Position numbers and translations under genes: made by a program
Shown: piece after piece, positions 1-10,245 of the stretch
How positions within the stretch are numbered: position 1 is the stretch's first letter
Layout of the letters: the number at the start of each line of letters is the position of its first letter
The notes under the pieces: generated by a model
What the model was told of the DNA's origin: nothing
The model's input: only the letters and a program-made list of their open reading frames with translations
The model's database searches: none
Assembly (NCBI GenBank): GCA_015179125.1
Contig: WHVA01000152.1
Span: 1-64,000, forward strand
Direction of reading: 5' to 3'
Origin: Gautieria morchelliformis
Lineage: Eukaryota; Basidiomycota; Agaricomycetes; Gomphales; Gomphaceae
DNA: 64,000 nucleotides

Positions 1-493
1 TGGAAGAAATCGAGACGGCTTGATGGGGTATTCAGATGCGGATTGGGGTTCACAGAGTCATAGGCGTTCATATTCGGCATACTTATTTCAGATTGATGGG
101 GGCACTGTTTCATGGAGTTGCCAGAAACAGTCGATAGTAGCCCTCTCATCAACTGAAGCCGAATTCGTCGCCCTGACCCATGCGGGCAAAGAGGCTCTCT
201 GGATGCGCCATTTTATTTCTGAAATATTCCAACCACTGAACAGACCCATCCAAGTTTATTCAGACAATCAATCAGCCATTACAATCACGTATGGCACTCA
301 ACAACACACGAGAACCAAACATTTCGACATCAGATTATATTTCCTTCGAGATATAATCAAAAATCAAGAAGCCAAGCTCGTTTATTTGCCAACCGAACAA
401 ATGTTGGCAGATATTCTCACTAAAGGACTTCCTAGTCCGAGAGTGAAGATCCTCAACAAGAGAAAATCGGAATATATTAAGCTTGAGGGGGCT
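1..493 (+). mobile_element. 3' end of a Ty1/Copia element (RNase H region)
   Basis: The frame opening at base 20 carries the Copia RNase H core: a YSDADWG start, WSCQKQSIVALSSTEAEF, SDNQSAI, the RTKHFDIR block and the LADILTKGLP ending found just before the 3' LTR of Copia elements. The 5' part lies outside the window. A purine-rich tract at 483-491 directly precedes the LTR and fits a polypurine tract. Treated as a fossil; only the tail is visible, so whether the whole element is intact cannot be judged. Confidence 0.85.
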
Positions 494-991
494 TGTTGGG
501 TGCATTTATGCTCCTGCACCAAAATCAAGCATAATATATTCGATTTGCTGTATGGTGTTTCAATCTCTTCTCACATTGTTCTTGTACCATGCACCCATTT
601 CTCTGATTATTTTCGAAATTTTCCTGTCACTCCCTACCTCTCCATTTCATCTTGTTATTTCTATTTTCACAAGCGGCTGCACCCAGCGGAGTCTGAAATG
701 ACTTCGACGTGCGAGCTCTTGGGCGCTAAAGGGCCGAGTAGTAGTACATGCACAGTGAGACAGATTTCCCCCTCTCTCGGTGAAAACTAAATTCACTGAG
801 AGAGGCAAGTAAATTAGGCTAGTGTTCTTTCGATTTATTTATCTAGAAATCCTCTGTAGTGAATTAATTTCTAGGTAGTGTATAATATATTTACAGTGAC
901 AACTAAATTCACTGAGAGAGTGAATTAATTTCTAGTCTATTCTTCCGAGCAACAAGTCCATACCTACTGCCTATAATTCCTGTCCTCTACA
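494..991 (+). repeat. Probable 3' LTR of the Copia element
   Basis: The sequence begins TGTTGGG right after the polypurine tract and a plausible ...CTACA end lies near 991, giving an LTR of about 500 bp. The 5' LTR is outside the window, so the right edge is inferred only from the TG...CA rule. Inside, a 20-bp unit ending ACTGAGAGAG occurs at about 784 and again at about 901, and a TGAATTAATTTCTAG unit also occurs twice, showing a local duplication. Confidence 0.55.
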
Positions 992-1809
992 GATCCACGG
1001 GGATGTCAGGGCATGCGTGGCTGGAAGGACTTGGGTGTGATCGGTGCAGAAGCCCAGGAACGTGTGCCAGGCACATTTTGGGGGCGTGGAGTGGGGGCAA
1101 CTCTCACCCCCTCTCTATGGTCCATTGACCCGACACACCTTCCAACCGCTTGCTTGCATTCTGAAAAGAATAAAAGTTCCTAAGACCGCTTGTTGAGTAG
1201 GGATATGATTCAGATTTCGAAATGAAATCAAATTGAGTATAAGTTTGATACGAAAGAGAATAGTTTGCACAGAATATATGTGCAGTAAACAAAACCTACA
1301 TGAGCAATATGCTTCGATGTGATGCTTCGTGTGTCGAATACGTGAGTACGATTTGACTGACTATCTACTGTGTACATGACTGCTATTTAAGTGACGCGTG
1401 AATCGAGTTATGATGGGAGATACAATCACCGGTACGACTGGGCACAAATGTAGGACTTGGGGGTTATAGCACCGGCTGCTGCAGTATATACTAAATATCA
1501 AATGGAACGTGATGCATATGTTCTTGAATATCAGAAAAGAGGAATGGGTGTGTGGAAAGGGAAATATGAAAGAAATGTCCGTGTCTGATGGATCAACCAT
1601 CATGCCACTCCGTGGATCAAGTCGTCTCGCGCTGTGGTTTCTGTTTCAGGACAGGATTGCTCCGTGGCTTTTTGTGTATGGTGGATCATGTGAGGTTGTG
1701 TGTGTTTGTGGAGATGTGTGTGAGTATATGGAAGGATCGTGTATGATAGTTTGAATCATGAAAGAATGATACTTGTAATTTTATAACATGCATAACTTAA
1801 CGCAGCCTG
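992..1809. other. Unassigned DNA
   Basis: There is no ORF over about 80 codons and no recognised domain. Part of it (1630-1740) is GT-rich on the plus strand. I see no gene, RNA or repeat boundary that I can support here. Confidence 0.4.
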
Positions 1810-4380
1810 GAAGGTGCCTGTTGCCGCCCCTCACTGCTTTGTGGGGGAGTGGCTCCAACCTGACATTGCTCATCACCCTGCTACCACACCACATGTGAAG
1901 CTGTCCACACACGGTGAGGTTGTGCATGTGCTGCTGTCCAGGTTTACAGAGTCATCTTATAGGGTGTGCGAGCAATGGGAGGTGGCATGGGACGGCACAT
2001 GTGCAATGATGGTCACTTCCGGTCACGCGGTAGGCTCTGAGCTGTCGAAGGATGACTACTCAGTGCCACTCTCGCTGCTGTCTGCCATGCCAATGCCTCT
2101 GTATCTTCCAAGCTTCGCCAGGCGTTGCCATACCCCGACCCCTCAGTGCTATGCCTGTGTTGACATGCATCACAGCATCCCCAACCTCAGCCTCGCCAGC
2201 GAGTTGCATCATGAGCACGTGTGCGTTTCTGGTAGGAGACAGGTATTCACTCCATATGCACTCTGAACTACGTCGCCTATGTTGTGTGGGATGCATGTTT
2301 AGCACATATGACGATTGATATGGGTGTGGCGGAGTCATGTGAGGTCCCTCCTCATCTGCACCGTACGACCCAAGCGATGTGCTACACAGAGCCAGACGCA
2401 GAAGGGAGTGTTCGTGGATCCTGTTCCTTGTTGGGTAGCACAATCCCAACACGTGCAATCCCACGCCCCAGTTCATCCAGCATGTGGATGAGACATCGGG
2501 CTCATGGACCACAAGGTGGGTCACCTTCGTCCTCTCGCCTGGGATTTGTCCCTCCTACAATACGTGTCAGGAAGGTAGGAGGCATGGGGATTGACTCGTC
2601 ATGGGACACGGCGTTACGCAAGGGGTGAGTCGAGGGTGCAGATGCATTACGCACGCGGTTGTGAGCTGTCTCGACAGGTGCGTGTTCTCTCTCCATCTCC
2701 CTTGTGCAAGTGGTGCATGCTGCGACCAGGCTTTGCTTCAAGATAGGGGTGGAGCGCTACACTGCAGTGAAGTACGACTCTACGTGATAGCTCGTGGCGA
2801 GGTGTTGCACTGCAGCATGGCAGGTGAAGAGATGTGTGGTGGTGCATGGGCTCCCGTGTGTCCAGGTGCCCATACGCGAGTGCGGTGCTGGACCTGGCCA
2901 CGGCGCAGCATCTGTTCGACAGGGTGACCATGTTGCGTGCAGAGGTCTCACTACGTGGTGTGTTATGAGAGCCTCGGATGAACGGTACTGCATGGAGACA
3001 GGGGTGTCGGCAATGTAGACCATGGTGGTGTCCCTACACACACGGTCACCCTGGCCAAGGTCCAGGTGTGCTGTGTGGTGATCGGCGAGCTGTCTGGCCT
3101 GCGTGCCATGCGGGTCACCCATGGTGACATAGTCTGTGGGTGGTAGTGCGACTGAGGGCACGGCATGGTCAGGCGACGTTGGCCCATGAGGTGTGGGAAT
3201 GCTGCTGCACATTTTGCGAGCGGCGGCCACCTCTGAGTGCGTGTGTGCTCTGTTTACACACTTGGTACATCCCCCCTGCCAGCGCGTTTGTCTGTACAGG
3301 ACCCCATGTGCATTCGTGACATCATGACGCACCTGGGATGCGCGGTAGCATGGTCGCAGGGTCTGTGGCTGCCGGTGCTGGTGCTGTAGGGTCCACCAGA
3401 GCCCGTATCATTGTGGTTCTACATGGATGTGCGGTGGGGTGCTCATGGTGCCATGTGGGTCTGGGGGGATGTCAGCCTCAGATGGCCCGTTGCGCGTTGC
3501 GCTCGCTGACGCCGAGATCGTTGCTTAGGTCGCAGCGGGGCAGGTGCGCGTGCATGCGTGGGTGGAGGCGAGCACAGTGATGTGGTTGTTGGCACAGGGC
3601 CGCACAGGACTGCATCGTGTGCAGGTGTGTGCACACATGGATGGGCGAGGACCACGGAGAGGGCACGTGAGGGGAGGTATGGGGCATCCCTGCCATGCCA
3701 GCTTGGGTGCCTATACCATGCCCCACGCTGTATCCACCTGCATTGCCGCCCCCTTCCATCACTGCACGCTCTGCATTCCAGGGTCGTGTGTTCCTGGCAC
3801 CCTAGTGTGTGCTATCCCTTTCACATGTGGCGTTAGCCGCATGCATCTCTCGCCGTGGCTCGCACACTCCTCTCTATCCAGCTCCAGGGCAGTTCAGGGG
3901 AGGCTGTGAGCCATGCTGCGGGGCTGTCAGATGCGTAGGACTCAAGACAGGGCAGGCCATAGGATGCATGCGGTGGGGGTGTCTATAGTATCCTGCAGGT
4001 CCTCATGGGCATCGGCATAGTCGACAGAAGGCGGCAGTTGACCTGTGGTGGGAGGAGACGTGGCATGCGCTGGAGAAGCAACTGCACGAGATTGGTGTGC
4101 AGGCAGGCGTCGATGGTGTCAGGGCTCCGCTCAACGCATTGCTTCGACTCTCTCTGCATTGCCGCTACACGGGGCCTGGTGCAGCACAGCGGGGTAGTTC
4201 CTCATCCCCATTGTGGGCATGATGCGTGTCTGTGCATTTGTGGCAGCCTTCTGAGGGGTGTTGGTGCGTGCAACGTCCACAAGGGTTGTCCGTGAGTTCC
4301 ATGAATCACTGCATGCATGACCAGCAGCAGACTGCTGTGCGTGTAGTCCACTCCTAGGGACACCACAACGCTGTCATGCA
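1810..4380. other. GC-rich block without recognisable genes
   Basis: This block is clearly richer in GC than its surroundings and full of TGTG, CATG and GCATG words on both strands. The longest frame (2757-3332, minus, 191 codons) is rich in His, Thr, Pro and Cys and matches no family I know. Its composition suggests old, mutated repeat DNA, but I cannot name the source. Confidence 0.4.
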
Positions 4381-4630
4381 CTTTAACTGGACAAGCCCTT
4401 CCACTTGAAGTTGTCAAGGTGAAAATGAATTAAAAGGTGGATAGTGTTGAGTAGAGGCTGAAGAAGAGATTGCGCTGTGTGGTAGGGTTTGGATGCAGAG
4501 AGTGCAAGGTGTTTGAGCTTAAGGACAGGACAGATGAGGTATAACTGTAAGGGCATGGGAAGGAGTGTCGTGTCGTGGATGTGGGGTTGGGCATGAGGGG
4601 ACATGAAGGTAGTCAGTCATAGAGGCACGA

Positions 4631-5108
4631 TGTAAGGGCAACCCTGGCTGGTTATGGAGATCACACTACCACACAACTGACAAGGGGAAATCCAAAGTAT
4701 GTATAAATGAACAGAGTATACAAGAGAGGGGATTCTCACCTGACAAGGGGAAATCCAAAGAGAAAAGTCTAAGGACCCCCAATGTCAGCGAGCCCGTATT
4801 ATACTACGCTGCGCAGCCAGGGACAACACTTGGCACCCGCCATCAACCCTGCATCCCCCTGACCTCCCGGACCCTTGATCGACCCTTGATGCCACCTATT
4901 ATGCGAGTTGCTTGATTCCCGACACTGTTCCGAGAGCGGAAGTTGGAAATTGGAGTGGAACTGGAAAAGTGAACAGAACCGGTGGAAGTTCTCCCAGAAG
5001 CGGAATCATTTCCGAAAGCGGAGGCGGAGATGGAATCGGAACTGGAACCGGAGTCGGAAATGGAGTCAGAACTGGAACTGGAAATGGAAAACAGGGTGTC
5101 CCCTGACA
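4631..5108. repeat. Solo LTR, family B (copy 1)
   Basis: It starts TGTAAGGGCAACCC and ends CCCCTGACA. It is flanked by CACGA (4626-4630) and CACAA (5109-5113), a 5-bp target duplication with one mismatch. It matches the copy at 25501-25927 along its length. This copy also has an extra 63 bp in which the 20-bp unit TGACAAGGGGAAATCCAAAG occurs twice around a TATA-containing spacer (about 4678-4760). The right half is a degenerate GGAAnn hexamer run (4940-5095). Confidence 0.8.
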
Positions 5109-5219
5109 CACAAGGTCAAGGTATGATGGAGGTGAAAATGGAGGATGGCGTTGTAAGGGGGTGTGCGGTGTGTAGTGGATGCCAGGGACTCGGATTGTAG
5201 ATAAGTCGTAATAAAGAAG

Positions 5220-5540
5220 TCAGGGGTTGGTGGTTTATAGTGCCACCTTGGCCTTCAGAGGGTGGTGAACCCTACTGGCATTGCGCAGCGGTTTATAGTG
5301 CCGTCTGGAATGGTACTCTCTCTTGCAGGAACACGAGGAAAGGGCTTGAAGAAAGACACTGGTGGCAGCTGCTAATGCAACATGGGATCCTTCCACGTTC
5401 GGTCTGTGCAATCTCCAGCCAGGCTGCCAGTCTTCGAGATGGAAGAGGGACGTCATGGAAGCGACATACGCAACGTGGAAACTGATCGCTTTCAGTACGC
5501 CCAGTCTGAACTGTCGGTCTTCAGGGGGTGAATCTGTTCT
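5220..5540. other. Unassigned DNA with a partial repeat
   Basis: A GGTTTATAGTGCC-type unit occurs twice (about 5230 and 5290) with diverged surroundings. No recognisable coding sequence was found; short ORFs here look random. Confidence 0.35.
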
Positions 5541-5853
5541 ACCGTAAGGGTGACTCTACCAGGTGCTCTACTTCCTAGAGTGACACCTGAGGTAGAGCAT
5601 ATCCAAAGCAGTATATAATGAGTCAACAGTAAGCAGGTAAATACAAGACAGCACACCTGAGGTAGAGGAGATCCAAAGAGAACAGAGTGAAGATCTCCTT
5701 ACCTCAGCAATGAAGGATATAGCTGCTGCACAATGACATAAGCAAGTCACACAACCGGCAGTGACACAGGAAGGAATAGGGAAGGATGCAGTAAAGGAAA
5801 TGTGAGGAAGGGAAAAGGAAATAAAAGGCAGAACAGGTGGTCCCCTGACAAAC
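5541..5853. repeat. Older, diverged family-B LTR remnant
   Basis: It has the family-B layout: a start resembling GTAAGGGTGACTC, then a unit ending GAGATCCAAAG present twice around a TATA-bearing spacer (about 5590-5680), then an end CCCCTGACA at 5853. It lies directly against sequence resembling the internal ORF of family A, so it seems to have inserted into a family-A element. No clear target duplication was found. Confidence 0.55.
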
Positions 5854-6518
5854 CCCCTCCCAGGGGAAGGGGAGCTCATGCCTCTTGGAGACCCACTGTT
5901 CTCCATGATGGGCCACCTGCCACAGCCTGTAGGGCATAGGCAAAATGCCACAGCAACACTCCAAGTGGTTCGATCTCTGTACACGAAAAAGCAGAGGTTT
6001 CAGGACCTGTTGAAACAGGCAAAAGGAATGCCATCAGGTTCCCACTCATGTGGCATGGCCACTGTGCTCAGGTGTGCATGGAATGATGCCTGGGCCAGCA
6101 GCCACATTCTGGCAAGAGATGAGCATCAAATCCCCGCTTGATGCCCCCACCAATGACTCAGGTCTCCCATCAGACTCCCACAAACCATCCACCCCATATG
6201 ATGACATTAACATGTCAGATGCGGGAACCAACAATCTCACCAGGGATCTTTATGAGTGATCCCTGAGTTGTTTATAGAGGGGGGTGGGTGTAAATACCCT
6301 ATTTACTAGCATTGCCCCTAAGGGAATGTGCACTACTGGAGTACTTACATAATTCCAATGGATCCTTATGGGTCCACTGTATAGTTCTTGCATGGGAACT
6401 GCACTACGGTTCCTCATCTTTACCTTATACTGTCACTATGTAGCATATGGAATAACCACATATTGGTTGAGTTCCACTTGCCCTTATGATACAAGGTCCT
6501 AAGATCACATATCTTACA
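5854..6518 (+). mobile_element. Decayed 3' end of a family-A LTR element
   Basis: Bases 5854-5990 resemble the segment near 17810-17940 in the better-preserved copy (shared GEG...RDP..S.MG.L..PVG pattern), although the reading frame is degenerate. A GTTTATAGAGGGGGG tract then precedes an LTR at 6289-6518 that starts TGTAAATACC and ends CTTACA. The LTR is visibly more diverged than the copies at 10032 and 12171, so this is an older insertion. Broken, with many changes and a large part of the interior absent. Confidence 0.7.
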
Positions 6519-7600
6519 CAGACTCTCAACCCATCGATTTGATACCTTGAATCCCAGTAGTTATGAACATTACAGTATAAATAGCTACTAAAGAATGTGA
6601 AATAAAATTATCCAGAAAATACTGTTTCACCCTGGAAGTGCATACATGCTTGTTTGATAGCTGTAGTACTTAGTTATAGATTGAATATTCCAAATCCTCG
6701 TCAAGAGTTTACTATTGCTGTCTACTCTAAACTACTCCAAAAGCAAAAGCTTTGGAGTTCTCGTTCTGCTACACTCACCTTATCTCTTTGTCGACCCAAT
6801 CACATGATTGACACCAAACATCAATGGATGTGTCTTAGTCAGCACACACATACATTGAGCCTCAGGGCAAACACAGCAGCCCCAGTCACTGAGCATAAAA
6901 GAATTATATCAATTCTTTTAAATATAACAATAATTCAAAGACTATATTGTGTCAAGATTGGTTTTTAGGCATTAATATTGTGTATTAGTGAACACAGCAA
7001 ATGCCCGAATAACTTCTGTGAATAGGTATTCCGTTTGGCGAATAGGGTGAACCAATAAATGTTCAGAAGATAAGAGGGCTGCCTGATCGGGGCTCGCCCA
7101 ATCTACAGTCGTAGTGAAATAGCTTGTGGCACTTGACAATGTAACATGCAAGGTGTCCCGGAAAGGTTGTCTAAGTAGCAACAATCCTTTCGCCGGTGAA
7201 GGCACTCCTTCGGAGCCCTTCGCCAACAGCACAGATAACAGTTCAAAGGCTAAGGCAACGAAGATGAAGTATGAAAACTCACCAGTGATGCTTAAGTCTT
7301 CCTCTGATTGAAGATAGAAATCTACAGGAGAAGGCTCAAGACAATAGTCACAGCGGGGTCAAGTTTTGCACAAGATGGACGTATGATAATTGAACTGGAG
7401 GATAGACATGCGAATGTAGACTCATTATACCAAATGCTCATATGATCCTGGCGAATAGGGAAGTGGCCATCATGAGTCAGGGTTGGATAGGGGTGCGCAG
7501 TCAGGATACAGAATAGATGAAACATGTATACAATAGAAAGAAGGAGGAATGTGAATGTGAAATGACGGGGTTGGAGGGAGCAGAACATGCATCAACCGCA
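6519..7600. other. AT-rich DNA, no gene seen
   Basis: There are only short ORFs without family resemblance. The plus frame at 7126-7311 (61 codons, Ser/Lys-rich) is open but has no supporting homology. Nothing else can be supported. Confidence 0.4.
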
Positions 7601-7619
7601 TGTTAGGTACCATCGGACC

Positions 7620-7792
7620 GTGTTACGTGAGCTCGCATGTACAAACCATCAACGCATCCATAGGCACCCTTGTAGTGCCATACCTGTACCGTCGAGCAGT
7701 TTTATGACCCAGGATACGGTACATATACAGTAACTGTAAGTTGGCCGTACAACACACAGCCGTAGCCGTATACGGTACGGCACCGAGCCCTA
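7620..7792. mobile_element. Terminal fragment of a hAT-family DNA transposon
   Basis: This stretch closely resembles the right end of the hAT element at 13500-13659. Both share ACC(T/C)GTACCGTCGAGC, repeated GGCCGTA words and the end ACGGTACGG(C/T)(A/G)CCGAGCCCTA. The matching left end was not found nearby, so it is either a truncated copy or a small non-autonomous derivative whose left end has diverged. Confidence 0.6.
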
Positions 7793-7851
7793 ACGGGAGC
7801 TTTAGCTTGTGTCCGGTGATGTACAAAAGATGAAAATTTTATAGTGTTCAA

Positions 7852-8088
7852 TTGCATGAATACAAATATGAGGCTTATTGCTTATTTTTTGTGGAGTCAT
7901 TGTACCAAAAAATCATGCTAATCGAAGTAGAATTGAGCTCACAATTGCACTTGCAAGGTAGGTATTTTTTTTCAAACTCAGAAAAGGCGCATGCCTTATG
8001 TCATGCAAAGAGCTGTAAGGTAGAGGCAGCTAGGAACCGGCACCTTTACGATAGATGGGCGCCTACATCACGTGAGCACAAAATCTGA
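7852..8088 (+). pseudogene. Fragment of a transposon-type ORF (inverted partner of 9067-9254)
   Basis: The end of this frame reads ALCHAKSCKVEAARNRHLYD. The minus-strand ORF at 9067-9254 carries SLCHTKAFYSIKVEAARNRH, so the two are diverged copies of one coding segment in opposite orientation. Its function is unknown. The context (hAT insertion, acidic DNA-transposon-like ORF between the copies) suggests a DNA-transposon accessory gene. Confidence 0.4.
8016..8044. repeat. Left arm of a 29-bp inverted repeat
   Basis: This is the reverse complement of 9078-9106, identical over 29 bp by eye, with weaker similarity extending about 20 bp further outward. The arms enclose about 1.03 kb with the acidic ORF at 8143-8716. 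They encode part of the shared peptide KVEAARNRH, so the repeat may come from inverted gene copies rather than from true transposon ends. Confidence 0.7.
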
Positions 8089-8142
8089 GGTCGGGAAAAC
8101 TTGATTTTTTATTTAGCAATGTAAATTTGGATTATAAAATAT

Positions 8143-8716
8143 CTATTTCTTCCCAGCCTTCTCTAGTTCCTCTAGGATAGTTCCTGGAAGGATGTGGTGC
8201 CCGTGATAGCGCCGGTTAGCCCACACGGCTTGAGAACCTGTTAACCCTTTTTGGTAGGCATCAATAAATCGCGCAGAACGATTTGCATTGGCGTCGTTTG
8301 GCAGCCCAGTGCTGTTTTGTGTGTAGAGAATTCCCTGTGTAGTGTTTCTTTCGCTTTCTGCCAGCCTCCTGCTTAATTTCCGCAGCAGCAGCGGCAGCAT
8401 GTGCATCCTGAAGTGTTTTGATGAAGAGCAGGAGCGCTGCGTCATCCCGGATCTCTGCCGCAGCCTCCTCTTCATCATCCTCCATATCTTCGTCATCCCA
8501 CTCAACCAGCCCTTCACTTTCCAGAACCTGCAACTTTACAATGATTTCATCATCTCCAGCCGCCCACTCACCATCTGAATCGTCATCATCCAGTGCGGGG
8601 AGAGAGTTCCAGGTTAACTCTTTGTCCGGCACCTCAGCTACAGTGATCTTGCATAACTTGGTCTGTTTAAGCAGGTTCTGGGCACGGTTTTGGGCTGCCT
8701 TTGACCTACGTGGCAT
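8143..8716 (-). pseudogene. Acidic N-terminal part of a DNA-transposon-like protein
   Basis: A minus-strand frame starts MPRRSKAAQNRAQNLL at 8716 and runs through a very acidic stretch (WDDEDMEDDEEEAAAEIRDD), an Ala-rich helix and a basic KRKKHYTGNS...TKQHW segment. A second frame (8143-8517) continues with FIDAYQKGLTGSQAVWANRRY and ends GKK, so at least one frameshift or unseen intron lies between. A basic start, acidic middle and TKxxW segment recall the N-termini of large DDE-transposon proteins in Agaricomycetes. That is a resemblance only; no catalytic domain is present. The gene is truncated or is a non-autonomous derivative. Confidence 0.45.
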
Positions 8717-9066
8717 CTCCGAGGATGCCTAATGAGCCTGGAAATGCTAGACCTCTTGCTTGAGGCTGGAAGTGGTTTTTGACGAGGGCTGGCCAAGGTC
8801 ACGTGACATCACGTGATGCGCAAAATGCCTCCCCTCGGAAAATTGAATGTTGCTCCAAATCATTCCAAGACTACGTAGAAATATAAGTATAATTTTTTTG
8901 GCAGTCCAATTTTGTAAATGCAACTCCTCTGCCACTTTAGAGAAATTGAATAAATCCTTTGCAACAAATGATAGCCTGACATCTAAGGAATGGATTCTAG
9001 GCAAAATATATAAATTATCTGTGTTGAGTAATTTCTGATAGGCCGTCTGCTAAAGGGGCTGCAGGC

Positions 9067-9254
9067 TTATGTAAGGGGGTGCCGGTTCCTAGCTGCCTCT
9101 ACCTTAATAGAGTAAAAAGCTTTGGTGTGACAAAGGCTAAACGACTCCATGCCGTCTTCGTTAATATCATCTACATCACTGACTTTCGGAATGAAATCTG
9201 GGTCGGCTAAGATCTCTAAAGGGTCTTCAATCAGTCTGGAGTCAAAGTATTTAG
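9067..9254 (-). pseudogene. 3' part of a transposon-type ORF split by the hAT insertion
   Basis: Reading the minus strand across the hAT element, a short ORF begins MTPPTERARQAKLQQASGSK at 13722 and runs to the target duplication at 13660. It resumes at 9254 with YFDSRLIEDPLEILADPDFI and ends after KVEAARNRH. The frame is continuous once the 4.4-kb insertion and one 8-bp duplicate are set aside, so the hAT landed in an open coding sequence. The product is a small acidic protein of unknown function related to the fragment at 7852-8088. Confidence 0.55.
9078..9106. repeat. Right arm of a 29-bp inverted repeat
   Basis: This is the reverse complement of 8016-8044; see that entry. The inner flanks of the two arms differ, so similarity is confined to the arms and their outer sides. 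Confidence 0.7.
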
Positions 9255-10031
9255 TAGGGCTCGGCGCTGTACTCGTATGAGCCGTATATACGGCTGCCAT
9301 ATGATGGAGCCATACCCGTACCGAAGCTAAGGAGGTCACTTCCGACCGTATGACGGATACGGCACGTATGACCCCCGTATGAAGCTGTACGACATACGGC
9401 CGTATATACGCATTGTACGGTGCCAGTGTAACTATAATTAGTTTTGACTATATCACAATGTGTGCATGATGTCGGCCATGGTGGTCACCCCACTCCATGA
9501 TCGATTGTTCTCAGTGAGTACCTGCCGATTTGACCTGAGCATCCATACCTGTAGGCTGTCCTGTCTCTTTCTACCATGCCGACATCTATCGATGAACGCA
9601 CTCGCTTGCAGACTCTCTTCGAACAACCGCCTGCATCGTTACCTGACTCAGTACAGGCCAGGTCACGCCGCACGCATCAACCGAGTAAGCTCAGCCTCCT
9701 TCGGGAGCAAGCTGCAGATGCCAATGCTGCAGCAAAAGCCAAGGCGAAGGGCCAGAAATGCTACAAAGAGACCAAAGATAGTTTAGAAAAGGTGGTTGAG
9801 GCTGTGGACTCACCCCAGCGTGATTCAGGATGTTTTACTGAAAGCAATGAGGAGATGACAACTGAGATGAGCAGTAATGGCAATGACTTCGTTCCAAATG
9901 CAGAAGTAAGTGTATCATAGCTAAAATATGAACAAGGACACTTACCAGTACCGTCAAGCTGGCAGACCTCCTTCCACGCAAAACTATTCCAGAAACTCAC
10001 ACGAGATTGGGCCCTCAAAGTGCTCCGAGGG

Positions 10032-10245
10032 TGTAAATAACCTATGTATCTACATGTACAATAGTTATTACATAATCCCAGTGGGCCCCTTAGGGACCCA
10101 CTGTATAGTTTATGCGTGGGAACCGGCCAGCGGTTCCCATCACATCTTACTCTTACCTGTCACTACGTAGCATTCAGAATACCACTCATTGGTCAAGTTC
10201 TGCAGTGCCCTTGTGATACAAGGTCATAAGATCGACATCTTTACA
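10032..10245 (+). repeat. Solo LTR, family A, inside the hAT element
   Basis: It is 214 bp, TGTAAATAACC...CATCTTTACA, flanked by the 5-bp duplication GAGGG (10027-10031 and 10246-10250). It is nearly the same as the LTRs at 12171-12385 and 18894 on. With no internal sequence left, it is a product of recombination between two LTRs. Confidence 0.92.

Noticed and set aside
4843-5200. Several overlapping ORFs in the family-B LTR at 4631 (and at 25650-25956)
   Set aside because: The GGAAnn hexamers are free of stops in many frames; the ORFs are a product of the repeat.
8418-8732. Plus-strand Ser-rich ORF opposite the acidic minus ORF
   Set aside because: The Ser run is the complement of the Asp/Glu-rich stretch; the minus strand has the protein-like N-terminus.
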